Assembly (NCBI GenBank): GCA_037954235.1
Contig: JBBMOA010000015.1
Span: 20,693,299-20,757,298, forward strand
Length of the DNA: 64,000 nucleotides
Direction of reading: 5' to 3'
Source of the DNA: Aulostomus chinensis
Lineage: Eukaryota; Chordata; Actinopteri; Syngnathiformes; Aulostomidae
The translations under genes and the position numbers were made by a program. Position 1 is the first letter of the stretch. Every line of letters begins with the position of its first letter. Below, one piece after another: positions 42,761 through 53,410 of the stretch. The notes under the pieces are model-generated. The model worked only from the letters and a program-made list of their open reading frames with translations. It was not told the DNA's origin and ran no database searches.

Positions 42761-43701
42761 ATGGCCGCTCTCTCTCTTTCCGCCTCTCCCCCCACCTCTC
42801 CCTCCCTCTCCTGCTCCATGTGCCAGATGTTTAGTTACTCCTCTGCCTCCTTTAGTGCTAATGGTATGTGTAATTGTTTGTAGTCCTGGAGGCGAGGCTT
42901 AGAGAGTTAGAGACTCGGCTCCGCACCATGGAAGCTAGCGCTAGTCCTTTACCTTCAGGAGCTGCTCAGTCTACCTTAGCGGGTGCGGAGCCACCTAGCC
43001 TAGCCACCGCTAGCAGCTCCCCTGCAGCTCCCGAGCAGGCGGGAACTAGCCAGTCCCGCTGGGTGACATCACGAGGGAAACCTAGACGCAGTAAGCCCGT
43101 GTTTGCCCACCAACCCCTTCATGTTTCCAACCGCTTTTCCCCACTCAGCGACACACCCGCTGAGAGTAAAACTCAACATGTCGGCTCTGTTGCTCGCAGC
43201 CCCGCTGTGAAGCCGACATTAGTCATTGGCAGTTCTGTTCTCCGCAACGTGACGGTAGAGACACCAGCGAGCATAAAGTGCATCCCAGGGGCCAGAGCGG
43301 GCGACGTTGAGGCAAATCTAAAGCTGCTGGCAAAACGTAAGGTTAAATACAGTAAGATTGTAATACATGTCGGCGCTAATGACACCCGGCTTCGCCAGTC
43401 GGAATTAACTAAAGTTAACATGGCTTCGGTGTGCAACTACGCAAAAACAATGTCGATCTCCGTAATTTTCTCTGGCCCGCTGCCCAATTTAGCGAGTGAT
43501 GACATGTTTAGCCGCATGCGTTCATTCCATCGCTGGATGTCTAGGTGGTGCTTAGATAACAGCGTGGCTTACATAGACAATTGGAGCTCCTTCTGGGGAA
43601 AGCCTGGTCTGATTCGGAGAGATGGCGTCCATCCTACTTTGGATGGTGCATCTCTCTTATCTAGGAACATAGGCCAATTTATTAGCCATACTAATCCCTG
43701 A
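42761..43701 (+). pseudogene. LINE ORF1 with SGNH/esterase domain, one frameshift
   Basis: The ATG at 42761 opens a Ser/Pro-rich start with CSMCQMF and MCNC cysteine motifs, stopping near 42884. One frame over, the protein continues for 275 codons: VLEARLRELETRLRTME (short coiled coil), a low-complexity linker, then the esterase domain with block I VIGSSVLRNV, block III VGANDT and block V DGVHPT, ending at 43701. The catalytic Ser, Asn/Asp and His positions of SGNH hydrolases are present. In CR1/L2 elements ORF1 binds RNA and has this esterase fold. A one-base change near 42875 breaks the frame; the TTG at 42874 is not a real start. Confidence 0.85.
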
Positions 43702-43767
43702 CAAGCACCCAGAGTTCAGACCAGCAGGCAGAGCTGCAGTTTAACACGCCCCTCTACTGGTTCCTTC

Positions 43768-44730
43768 GTGTTGTCACCCGGCCAGCCTATAGAAACTGTG
43801 TCTGCCCCGAGGCTGTATAAGCCTGCACCCAAATCTGGAGGAGTAATTCATAGCAACTTAGTTCAAATTAAAACCACTGCTCCAGCAAATCAACCCAATG
43901 CAACTATTAAATGTGGTTTGCTTAATATTCGATCTCTCGCATCCAAGTCTCTCCTAGTGAACGATTTAATTACTAATTATCAGATTAGTGTATTAGCACT
44001 CACTGAAACCTGGGTGCAGCAAGATGAGTATGTTAGTTTAAATGAATCTTCCCCTCCTGGTTACATTAACTACCTTGTACCTCGTACCACTGGCAGAGGA
44101 GGAGGAGTAGCTGCAATTTATCAGTCAAATTTGGTGCTTAACCCTCGACCTAACAGTTCATATAACTCATTTGAGAGCCTTATTGTCAGCTTTTCCCACC
44201 CAGACTGGAAAGCAGAGAAACCACTCTTACTTGCTGTGGTGTACCGTCCTCCTGCACCTTATTCTGAGTTCTTAGAAGAATTCCCTGACTTTCTGTCTAA
44301 CTTGGCATTGAACTCAGACAAAGTCATTATAGTGGGTGACTTTAACATCCATGTGGACGTCAATGATGATTCTCTGGCCACTGCGTTTAAGTCGCTTCTT
44401 GATTCTGTTGGCTTCTGTCAGAGGGTAAACAAACCCACTCACACTTTTAATCACATCCTTGATTTAATACTCACTTATGGAATAGAAGCTGACCGCATCA
44501 TAGTTCTTCCTCAGAACCCCGTCTTGTCTGATCACTCCTTAATTACATTTGAATTTACTTTAACAAATTATATCCTACCTGGGAAAAAGTCCTACTTCAG
44601 TAGATGTCTATCTGACACTGCTGTTTCTAGATTTAAGGAGCTTATTCCAGCAAAGCTTGCTGCCACATCTTGTAGTAATGATGTAATAATAGTAATAGCA
44701 GTTATGCTGATTTCACCCCCTCGCAGGTAG
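43768..44730 (+). pseudogene. LINE ORF2 endonuclease part of copy C
   Basis: The 320-codon frame begins ~65 bp after ORF1. It holds a complete EEP nuclease: KCGLLNIRSLASK, ALTETWVQQDEY, VYRPPAPYSEF, IIVGDFNIHVDVND, then LSDHSLITFEF. All catalytic positions are visible. The frame breaks at about 44690, in a TAATAATAG stretch, and the linker continues at 44739 in another frame. A microsatellite-like expansion of TAA/GTA codons may have caused the shift. Confidence 0.87.
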
Positions 44731-44738
44731 ACTATCTT

Positions 44739-46800
44739 GTGGACAGCACTGCAGCAGCACTCCTTGGGACACTTGATGCCGTAGCTCCCCTGAAGAAGAA
44801 GGTTATCAACCAGAAAAGAACAGTTCCCTGGTACAGCCCAGAGCTGCGCGCCTTAAAACAGAAGACCAGACAACTGGAAAGGAAGACACATTCCAGCCAG
44901 CACGAGGAAGTCCACCAAGCCTGGAAGGAGAGTTTATTAATATATAAAAAAGAACTCCGTAATGCTAGAAGCGCTTACTACTCGTCCCTGATAGAAAAGA
45001 ATAAGAACAACCCCAGGTTCCTCTTCAGCACCGTGGGCAGGCTCACCAAGAACCATAGTGCTGTTGAGCCATGCATCCCCCCAACTCTCAGCAGTAACGA
45101 CTTCCTTTCTTTCTTGACTGAAAAGATTGTGAATATTAGAACGAAGATTGCCAGTAATGGAGGACAGACTACAGTCCCCATAGAAGCACCTCCCAGACTT
45201 GGTGCATACTTGGACAGCTTCTCTCCCATCGACCTGTCAGAATTAACTTCTGCAGTCTCTTCCTCCAAGTCAGCCACTTGTCTGCTGGATCCCATCCCAA
45301 CAAGCCTCCTTAAGGATGCCTTCCCTCTAGTCAACACTTCTATATTAAATCAAATTAATCTTTCCTTAGTCACAGGTTATGTGCCACAGGCCTTTCAGGT
45401 GGCTGTCATCAACCCTTTACTTAAAAAAACCTTCTCTTGACCCAGATGTATTAGCCAACTATAGGCCAATATCCAACTTCCCCTACATCTCCAAGATCCT
45501 TGAGAAGGTTGTCCTGGAGCAGTTACATAGACATCTGCACAGCAACGAGCTCTTTGAAGCCTTCCAGTCTGGATTCAGGGAACACCATAGAACTGAAACA
45601 GCACTGGTCAGAGTCTTTAATGATCTTCTTATAGCTTCAGACAGAGGTCTTGTCTCTGTGGTTGTCCTTTTGGACCTCAGTGCTGCATTTGACTCCATCG
45701 ACCACAGCATCCTGCTACAGAGACTAGACCATGACATTGGGATTAAAGGAACTGCCCTAAAATGGTTTAAGTCCTACTTATCAGATAGGTTCTAGTTTGT
45801 TCATGTTAATAATGACTATTCAGAGTACAGTAGAGTTACATATGGTGTACCACAGGGTTCAGTTTTAGGACCGATTCTCTTCACTCTTTACATGCTCCCA
45901 TTAGGTGACATAATACGGAAGCACTCGATCAACTTCCACTGTTATGCAGATGACACACAACTTTACTTGTCGATGGAGCCAGACGACACAAGCCAGTTTA
46001 CTAATCTGCAAGACTGCCTGAAGAACATTAAATCCTGGATGTCTTCTAACTTCTTAATGCTAAATTCAGATAAAACTGAGGTCATCATGTTTGGACCTAA
46101 ACACCTCAGGGACACACTCTTGAATCGGATCTCTACTCTAGATGGCATCACCCTAACTGCGAGTACAACTGCAAGGAACCTTGGGGTCATTTTTGACCAG
46201 GACCTTTCCTTCAGCTCCCACATAAAGCATGTGACTAGTACCACCTTCTTCCATCTGCGAAGTATCGCTAAGATTAGGAATATCCTTTCCCAGAGTGATG
46301 CTGAGAAACTGGTGCATGCATTTATCACTTCTCGGCTGGACTATTGCAACTCTCTCCGGTCAGGATGTCCTAAATACTCCCTAAAGAGTCTCCAGCTAGT
46401 CCAGAACGCTGCAGCGAGGGTTTTGACGGGAGTTAAGAAGAGAGAACACATCTCTCCCACTTTAGCTTCTCTCCACTGGCTTCCTGTAGGATCTAGAAAC
46501 AACTTCAAAATCCTTCTGCTGACTTATAAGGCTCTCAATGATAAAGCTCCATCCTATTTGAGAAAGCTCATTAGTCCCTACTGTCCGACCAGAGCACTCC
46601 GCTCCCAGAATGCAGGTCTTTTAGTGACTCCCAGTATCTCTAAAAACAGACTGGGAGGTAGAGCCTTTAGTTATTGGGCTCCTCTACTTTGGAACCAACT
46701 CTCTCCATGGGTCAGAGAGGCAGACACTTTAACTACGTTTAAGTCCAGGCTTAAGACTTTCCTTTATGACAGAGCCTTCAGTCAGGACTGGTTCAGGTAG
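44739..46800 (+). pseudogene. LINE ORF2 reverse transcriptase part of copy C
   Basis: Three frames form the RT. 44739-45440 has the linker VPWYSPELRALKQKTRQLE and the start of RT. 45379-45795 has LANYRPISNFPYISKILEK, FQSGFREHHRTETALV and LDLSAAFDSIDH. 45892-46800 has CYADDTQLYLS, LNSDKTEVIMFGPK, LGVIFDQDLSF, NAAARVLTG and HWLPVG. An A-run indel near 45425 and a TAG at 45793-45795 (where Phe-Gln is usual) separate them, with the PQGSVLGP block at ~45850-45880. The catalytic Asp pair is intact. Similarity to copy A RT is high throughout. Confidence 0.88.
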
Positions 46801-47439
46801 CTCTGAACCATTGATAGCTATGCTGCTATAGGCTTAGACTGCTGGGGGACACATCAGGTTACATGGAGCCCTTCCCTCCTCTCCTCTCCTCTCCTCTCCT
46901 CTCCCCCCTGCACATTTTTGGAACTGTCATTACCACTACTTGTTGCACTTTGTAGTTTGTCCTTGGTGTCTCGCAGTCTCTCTGTGTTTCCACAAATTCA
47001 CCAGAGCCCCAACCGCCACCTGCATCGCCCCCCCCCCTCATTCCCCACTGTTACACCGGTCTGCGCTCCCCTTCCATGAATCAGTCTGCCATCCAGTCCC
47101 CCATCAAGCTGACTTGCTCTTTCTGCCTCCCCTTCCAGAAGCTTCCTTCTTAAGCTGTTATTAACATTTCCGTGTTTCCCACATTTTGTATTGTAAACTG
47201 TTTTCTTGTCTGTAACAACATCTACTGCACGTCTGTCCGTCCTGGGTGAGGGATCCCTCCTCTGTTGCTCACCCTGAGGTTTCTCAGATTTTTCCCTGTT
47301 AAAAGGGTTTTCTATGGAGTTTTTCCTCAGTAGATGTGAGGGTCTAAGGACAGAGGATGTTGTTATGATGCCATGTGAAGCCCTTTGAGACAAACTGTTT
47401 GTGAAAACGGGCTATACAAATAAAATTGCCTTGCCTTGC

Positions 47440-47671
47440 CTGGGTCAGGCATGCAGATGGACCCTGGACAGGTTGAAGCTATTACCCAGGTACAAGTGTC
47501 TGATCTGATGGACAGCGACGGTGTCACGCCTTCACTGAAGAAGCTTCGGTCATTCTTGGGGATGGTGCTGTACTATCAGCATTTCATTGAGGATCATTCC
47601 ACTAAAGCCAGGCCCTTTTCAAGCTACTCTCAGAACAAAAGACTGGGGGAAAATCCAGGAGGATGCCTAAG
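47440..47671 (+). pseudogene. Outer Ty3 element: RT thumb/connection piece
   Basis: Resumes after the L2 insertion with SGMQMDPGQVEAITQ and SLKKLRSFLGMVLYYQHFI, the conserved segment after the RT palm. It is cut at TGCCTAAG by the hAT-like insertion and continues in the RNase H part at 48411. The frame shifts once near 47640. Confidence 0.85.
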
Positions 47672-47860
47672 CAGTGCTGCCAACTCCTCAGTAAGGAAAG
47701 TCGCTATTGGCTGTCCTAAAAGTCGCTAGAAGTCCCCAAATGACGTCATCGCCTAATTTGCATAATGTGCACGTTATCGCAATGGATGCTGTTGGAGAGA
47801 CTTTGCAGTAGAGACAAAAAGTGATTAAAAAACTCTAAATATGTTTTAGAATTACATATA

Positions 47861-47915
<55 letters not shown>

Positions 47916-48402
47916 GGTATAATATAATATACATATATAATACTGTATAATGCAGTGATTTGGTGACAACGAATGAAATTAATTAACCTTTACGTTTATT
48001 TAACATCCCGCTATCCGATCCCACTCTTAGAAAGGGTGGGATCTCCTCGGCGGCTTTGCGCATGCACTATTCATTTGCTGCCTGGACACAGAGGGGTGAG
48101 GGTCTCTGCTCCTCTCCTGACTGCAGCTGCCTGCGACTGCCCACTGCCGCGCTGCTAGAGGTGGTGATCGCCTGTGTGTGACTACTTTTGGGCGGAGCAG
48201 GAAGAGCTCACTGCTCGCTGATAACATGAATTGTAGAACAAAGATACATGCTTTTACGAAAGTCTCCAAATGTCAGACAAGTCTCCATTAACACCAGGAA
48301 AAGTAGCTAGATTTGTCGCTTGTCACTTTTGACTAAAAAGTCACCATGGAGAACTGGAAAGTCGCCAGATTTAGCGAGAAAGTCGCCAAGTGGGCAACAC
48401 TG
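47672..48402. mobile_element. 731-bp hAT-like non-autonomous DNA element
   Basis: Flanked by a perfect 8-bp duplication TGCCTAAG (47664-47671 and 48403-48410). The left end is CAGTGCTGCCAACTCC and the right end, read on the minus strand, is CAGTGTTGCCCACTTGG. An 8-bp duplication with CAGTG ends is the hAT hallmark. AAAGTCGC-type motifs recur inside both ends (subterminal repeats), and an (AT)n microsatellite lies at ~47862-47910. No transposase frame is present. Confidence 0.92.
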
Positions 48403-48410
48403 TGCCTAAG

Positions 48411-48929
48411 AAAGAGCTCTTTAGTCAAGTGAAGCTCTCGGCTGATGTCTGGACATCCGTGTGCCAGGATGCTTTTGACACCCTGAAAAATGATCTATCT
48501 CACAATGTGACCTTGGCTCATCCTAATTTCGAGAAGCCCTTCATTCTTGCTGTGGACTTGTTTGACAGAATTGGAGCTGAACTTTCTCAGATTCAACCTG
48601 GTGAGACAGTTGCCAGACCTGTCGCCTTTGCTAGCAGAACACTGTCAAAATCTCAGTTGAACTTCTCAGCTCACAGACTTGAGTTCCTTGCCTTAAAGTG
48701 GGCCATATGTGACAAGTTCTCCCATTGGCTAAAAGGGAGACATTTCACTGCATGGTCTGATAACAACCCTTTGACTTACATCCTAACAAAGCCCAGACTG
48801 GATGCCTGTGAAAGGTGGGTGGTGAAGCTAGCGGCATGGGACTTCGATCTGAAATATGTTCCAGGGACCAAGAACACCGTTGCTGATGCCCTGAGCCGCG
48901 AACCCTTTGTCCAGTCCAGCATAGGCTGA
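48411..48929 (+). pseudogene. Outer Ty3 element: RNase H
   Basis: The frame ends at 48929 and its first residues belong to the inserted element. It shows ILAVDLFDRIGAELSQ, where the first Asp of RNase H is present, VARPVAFASRTLSKSQLNFS, HRLEFLALKWAI, TAWSDNNPLTYIL (third Asp) and NTVADALSREP at the end. The catalytic residues look intact within this fragment. Downstream linker sequence (48950-49204) leads to integrase. Confidence 0.87.
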
Positions 48930-49139
48930 TAAAGCAAATCTACCTGTCTTTGTTGGATGAGGTCAATGGAGTTGTCACTGGGACAGTGCAGGATGCCTTC
49001 AGACTAACCACCAATTGCCAGGCTGTTCAGACTGCTGGTGACTCTGCAGATGGGGATCTTAGTCCGGTGCAGGATGCCTGCCTGCCACCTGGTGGCACTG
49101 TCAGTGCTGCAGAGTTGTCAGCCATCTTGGACATCTTCA

Positions 49140-50885
49140 GCGACATAAAAAGCCAAATGCAAATGAAAGAGCAGCTGAGTCAAGTTGTGTACTTCAGCTT
49201 TTGAAGCATTGGGAGAGATTGGAGGTACATAATGGGATTCTCCACAGAGTGAAGAGGGACCGTTGCATGAACAAGAAGATCTTTCAGGTTGTCATGCCTG
49301 AGTCTCTGAAACATCAAGTCCTGAAGGGTGTTCATGATGCAGCTGGTCACCAGGGCTGTTCGAGAACCCTTTCTCTGGCCAGTGAGAGATTCTTCTGGAC
49401 AGGCATGGATAAAGATGTGGTGGCTCATGTGAAGCACTGCCAGAGGTGCATCCTAGGGAAAACTCCTGAACCGGCTGCCAGGGTTCCTCTTGAGAGCATC
49501 TGCACCTCAGCTCCTATGGAGCTAGTTTGCATTGATTTTTGGACAGCAGAGTCAGATGACAAGAAGACCACTGATGTTCTTGTGGTAACAGACCATGTCT
49601 CGAAGCTAGCACTGGCTTTTCCTTGCAGAAACAAATCTGCAAAGCAAGTTGCCCACTGCTTATGGGACAAATTCTTCTGCATCTATGGGTTCCCCAAACA
49701 AATCACCTCTGATCAGGGGGCTAATTTTGAGAGCAGGCTCATCGGGGACCTTCTTGAAATGGTACAGTAGGTGTGCATAAGTCCCATACAACGCCATATC
49801 ACCATGGGTAATGGGGTAATATCACAGAGAGGTTCAACGGGACTCTTGGTGGCATGATAAGAACCCTTCCTTCAGAGTACAAGTGTCAGTGGCCACAGAT
49901 ACTCCAGATGTTGACCTTCTGCTAGAACTGCACTGTGCACAAGACCACAGGCTTCGCGCCATTCTACTTGATGTCTGGGCGGATTCCACGCTTACCCATC
50001 GACATCATATTCCATCATGTTCTGAAGAATGACAATGTTGTCAGCCACCATGAGTTTGTGAACCATCTGAGGAGGGATCTTTCTGAGGCCGCACAGATTG
50101 CTTGGTAGCATGCCAATGAGGAGCAAAACTGTCATGCTAAAATCTACAATCGCAAAGTCAAAGTGTTGCCACTGACTGAGGGTGACAGAGTGCTGCTGGC
50201 CAATCGGGGTGAGAAAGGCAAGAAGAAGGTTGCAGACCGGTGGGATTCAACCCCTTTTAATGTGGTGTCTGTGAGGCCTGAAATAAACGATAAAATCCGG
50301 GATGCTGTTACGGGAAAGGAGAAGGTTGTGCAGAGAAAAATGCTGCTGTCTGTCGACTACCTGTCGTTCCCTGAGTCAGCTGGCTTCCAAGAAGTCTCTT
50401 GTGAGTTACGATCAGCTGTGCCATGTGGGAGTGGCCAGAGTTCTGTCATGGATAATCAGGAGGTTGCTCAGTTGCGCACAATGGATTGGCTCATGCAGTC
50501 TCCGGTCCAAGTTGAAGAGGAGATGGAGAATGTTTCAGATGATGATGATGACCTCAGCAACACCTCAATTATGCTAGCTGTGGATACAGGCCAGATGGAG
50601 GAGTCACCAGACAGTGTTGCTGCTGATGTTGAGCATCTGATGCCTCCCACCACTCATGCATATAATGCATCATCAGACTCAGTGCATGACACAGGACACT
50701 TACCTACTGATGTATATATTGCTTTAAGTGACTCCCCCAGTCCAGATGAGGTTGAGTTAGAAGAGGTGATGTGCACACATCCAATAACACACAGTACACA
50801 GGCCCCTTCCCTTTTCTCAATTCATGGGAGAACCATTAAGCATCCAAATAGGCTTATTTGTGAGATGTGGGCCATAGATTTGTGA
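49140..50885 (+). pseudogene. Outer Ty3 element: integrase and C-terminal tail, broken
   Basis: 49201-49770 has the zinc region (HDAAGHQGCSRTL and CQRCILGK) and core blocks VCIDFWTAES (first Asp) and ITSDQGANFES (second Asp). After a stop at 49768-49770 the Glu block survives as ERFNGTLGGM in another frame near 49830, and FAPFYLMSGRIPRLP follows, with stops at ~49924 and ~50107. 50163-50885 is open for 240 codons: GDRVLLANRGEKGKKKVADRW (C-terminal DNA-binding type), then an acidic unstructured tail. The order is as in related fish elements with a long post-integrase tail. Confidence 0.83.
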
Positions 50886-51320
50886 AGGATACTGACCTTC
50901 TTTTGGGTTCTGCTTTCGGTGCCATTGCAGCCGATGTGTGCATTTCAGTCTGTGTGTAGACCAGCCATTGTGATTTCTGTGACAAGTAGTCACTTGAATT
51001 TATTGTCTTTCATCACGGGTTCAATGTGGTTTGAGATGTGTGCAAATCGAGCTACATTCTTAGAGCAAAGACATGTAAAGGGTCATGAGGTGTAAATGGC
51101 GTCTCTGTTTGTCTGTGATAAGTACAGGTTTTGGTACTCCCTGTGCTTATACACTTATTAATGAAGAATATCTGATGTTGACATTTTTTTTATGTACATC
51201 ACTGCTCAGGATACACAATATTTTTTTTGTTCTGAACCCATTATTGGTATGCATGTGTTTTTGTTTATACTTTTTCTCTTAGTGGTTGTGATCTCTGTTG
51301 CCCCTATTTTGCATAATTTA

Positions 51321-51330
51321 AGGGAGCATA
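51321..51330 (+). other. Polypurine-like tract before 3' LTR
   Basis: AGGGAGCATA directly before TGTAACGG, in the place where plus-strand priming occurs in LTR elements. It is short and imperfect. Confidence 0.55.
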
Positions 51331-51707
51331 TGTAACGGAGTAGATGTGTCCATATTGAATTATGGCAAAACAGTCGCAACACCGCCACCTACTGATATAG
51401 CGGGAGGGCGTGGGAACGACGCAGAGGAGAGAGGATCTTGGTATAGTAAGACGCGCTCTAGCACGGTCCGAGACAATTATAGATTTTTCGGAGTGTTTCA
51501 TACTTTATATTTTACTGTGTATGATTTTCGTTGTGTTTTATGCCAACTGGGTTGAGCATTGCTATGATTTGTAGCCAATAAGACGTTGTTTGGAGACTTT
51601 GTTAGTGAAGCTAACCTAGCATGAATGTTGTTTTCATTTCACGTGATCAGATTCCGATTGTCCCGACTCTAACCCATGCCATTGCTTTGCTGTCTGCCGT
51701 GTTGCAG

Positions 51708-53207
51708 GTAAGATACTGTGCATTTTTATATTATTAGGGTCTGAGCCTGAAGGTACTTCAGGCGAAGACCCTATTATGTTTGCTCGGCAGAGCAACACAT
51801 TAGCAGCACTAAAAACACTAAAAACACACACTAAACAGTGTCCCAGCCCCCCCCCCCCAACACCCATGAGGCAACTCGGCCAGACGGCCGGGAGCCGGTT
51901 TTCACATACACACCATTCAAAACCTGGTACTAAACTGTTCTTGCTGTCAATGAGCGCGCGCAATATGCGCATTATGCGTATAACACGCATAATCTAATTT
52001 CACCCCCTGAACATGCATGAAATTCGCTGAAATTCGGCACAACTGTCCGGTCTGGCTAAACATTCACTAATCAAAAACAAAAACACCACAAAAGTCTATA
52101 GCGCCACCTAGGGAGCCACACAACTACAAGATAATTTTTAATAATTTGGAGCGCTATAACTCCTCCCACGAATGTCCCACAAACATGGGACCAACACCGT
52201 TGAACTCATCTCATCAAGACAAACAATTAATACACTCTGACCCCTCACCTATCTACAACAGAATGTCCACAAATTGGACAAAACTGTCAAAATGAGGACT
52301 TTTTTTACTCCCCCAACAAAATCTATCTCCTCCTAGGGCATTAATGCTATCGCTTCCAAACTTTCACACATTAATCACACAACTCTGCTCTTAAAAATCT
52401 TTAAAGGTTTTTATATGAATCGCTCGGTTTGGATTTTATAAGCCCTCAAAGTGGGGTAGTCACGTTTCTCGCTTACAATGGAAGTCTATGGGGAGACCCT
52501 GTCCTCTCAGGGTACATACTGTCAACCAAATGCTTCTCACGTCTACACCATACATCCCACAGCTTTTAAAAACACACCACTGCATTCCTGACAAAAATAT
52601 GGTATTATGTGTTACTTTTGACCAACGTATGCCGACTTATTCAGCTTTAACACACTACAATTCTGTTGATCCTCCTCTCTCTCCACTCTAGCACAGATCA
52701 AAGACAGTGCAGTGGGGGAGGGGTTCTTAAAGGGCCAGCTCTCAGCTCTGCTCTCACTCTCTGCATCAGACTCAGGCTTCTATCTCCTAAACTAAAAGGC
52801 CCAGGGATTTGACCAATACACCGTTGGATTCAGGCCGGTATCAAGGACGCGGCCACAGGCCGCGCAGGGGCTCAGGCCCTAACAACGCTGCTTGCAGCTT
52901 TAATTTTCATGATGGTTTTATTGAAAATTATACTTGTGTGAACTAATCTTCTTTACATGTTCAGGTAAATGGCTCTTTCATTGTCTAACTTTGGATTTAG
53001 TCTGTATGCCACATTTGAATGATTTGTGTATTTACCTCGTGGTGAATTATGAATGTTTTCTTCGTTTAAAGCCATATAATGGATTATGTGGGGTTTTAAT
53101 ATGTTTTATAGACTATAGAATATACACTGTATGATCACTGTAATATTTTTGTTGTTTTATATAGGCAGAATTGGTTGGGGTTTTTTTTTTTGCTGAGCTG
53201 GACACAG
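51708..53207 (+). other. Intron-like GT-AG segment in the 3' LTR
   Basis: The left junction is TTGCAG|GTAAGA, a perfect splice donor. The right junction is an 11-T run, then GCTGAGCTGGACACAG|AGGAGAG. The 5' LTR has the two sides joined exactly (33810/33811). Without the TIR insert it would be about 350 bp. Splicing is inferred, not shown. Confidence 0.55.
51734..52882. mobile_element. TIR-bounded repeat inside the LTR intron-like segment
   Basis: The left end is TTAGGGTCTGAGCC; the right end read on the minus strand is TTAGGGCCTGAGCC. The interior is non-coding. Similar GGCTCAGGCCCTAA-ended repeats are common in fish, from memory. The element may extend to ~52901 (GCTTGCAGCTTTAA). No sure target duplication. 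Confidence 0.65.
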
Positions 53208-53410
53208 AGGAGAGAGGATCTTGATATGATTCAGATTGTCCCAAGACCGACTCAAACTCATGCCATTGCTTTGCTGTCTGCTGTGTTGCAGAGGAGGGAG
53301 CATCTTATTATGGAGAAATAAACCCCTTGTAATCCACCTGATTGTCATCTGTCATGTATGAAGCCACGATAGTGTGGAGCTGCATTTCCAGAGAAAAGTT
53401 ACCTGTCACA

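Larger units (their letters stand above)
42477..47439 (+). mobile_element. L2-clade LINE, copy C, 4963 bp, near full length
   Basis: Inserted into the RT of the outer Ty3 element with CTGGG repeated at 42472-42476 and 47440-47444. It has a 5' UTR of ~280 bp, ORF1 with an esterase domain, ORF2 with endonuclease and RT, a 3' UTR of ~640 bp with a CTCTC-rich stretch, and a tail AAATAAAATT(GCCTT)n. It is related to copy A, but its tail pentamer is GCCTT rather than GACTT. A few frameshifts and one stop disable ORF2. Confidence 0.93.
33633..53410 (+). mobile_element. Ty3/Gypsy LTR element broken up by nested insertions
   Basis: LTRs starting TGTAACGGAGTAGATG at 33633 and 51331 bracket a gag-PR-RT-RNase H-IN order on the plus strand. 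Removing inserts at 36779-42264, 42477-47439, 47672-48402 and 51734-52882 leaves ~7.45 kb, a normal size for this group. The coding parts resume on each side of every insert. All genes contain stops or shifts, so the element was already old. No clear target duplication is seen at its ends. Confidence 0.88.
51331..53410 (+). repeat. 3' LTR, long composite form
   Basis: Shares its first ~110 bp and last ~205 bp with the 5' LTR. In between are ~200 bp (51440-51640) absent from the 5' LTR, a segment like 33756-33810, then an intron-like stretch, then a second copy of that segment. AGGAGAGAGGATCTT occurs twice (51421 and 53208), as a recombination between a long and a short LTR would leave it. The DNA element at 51734-52882 is inside. 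Confidence 0.78.

Noticed and set aside
51421..51645. A second intron (GTATAG..GATCAG) in the long LTR
   Set aside because: The short LTR does not join at that exact AG; a simple deletion at microhomology explains it equally well.
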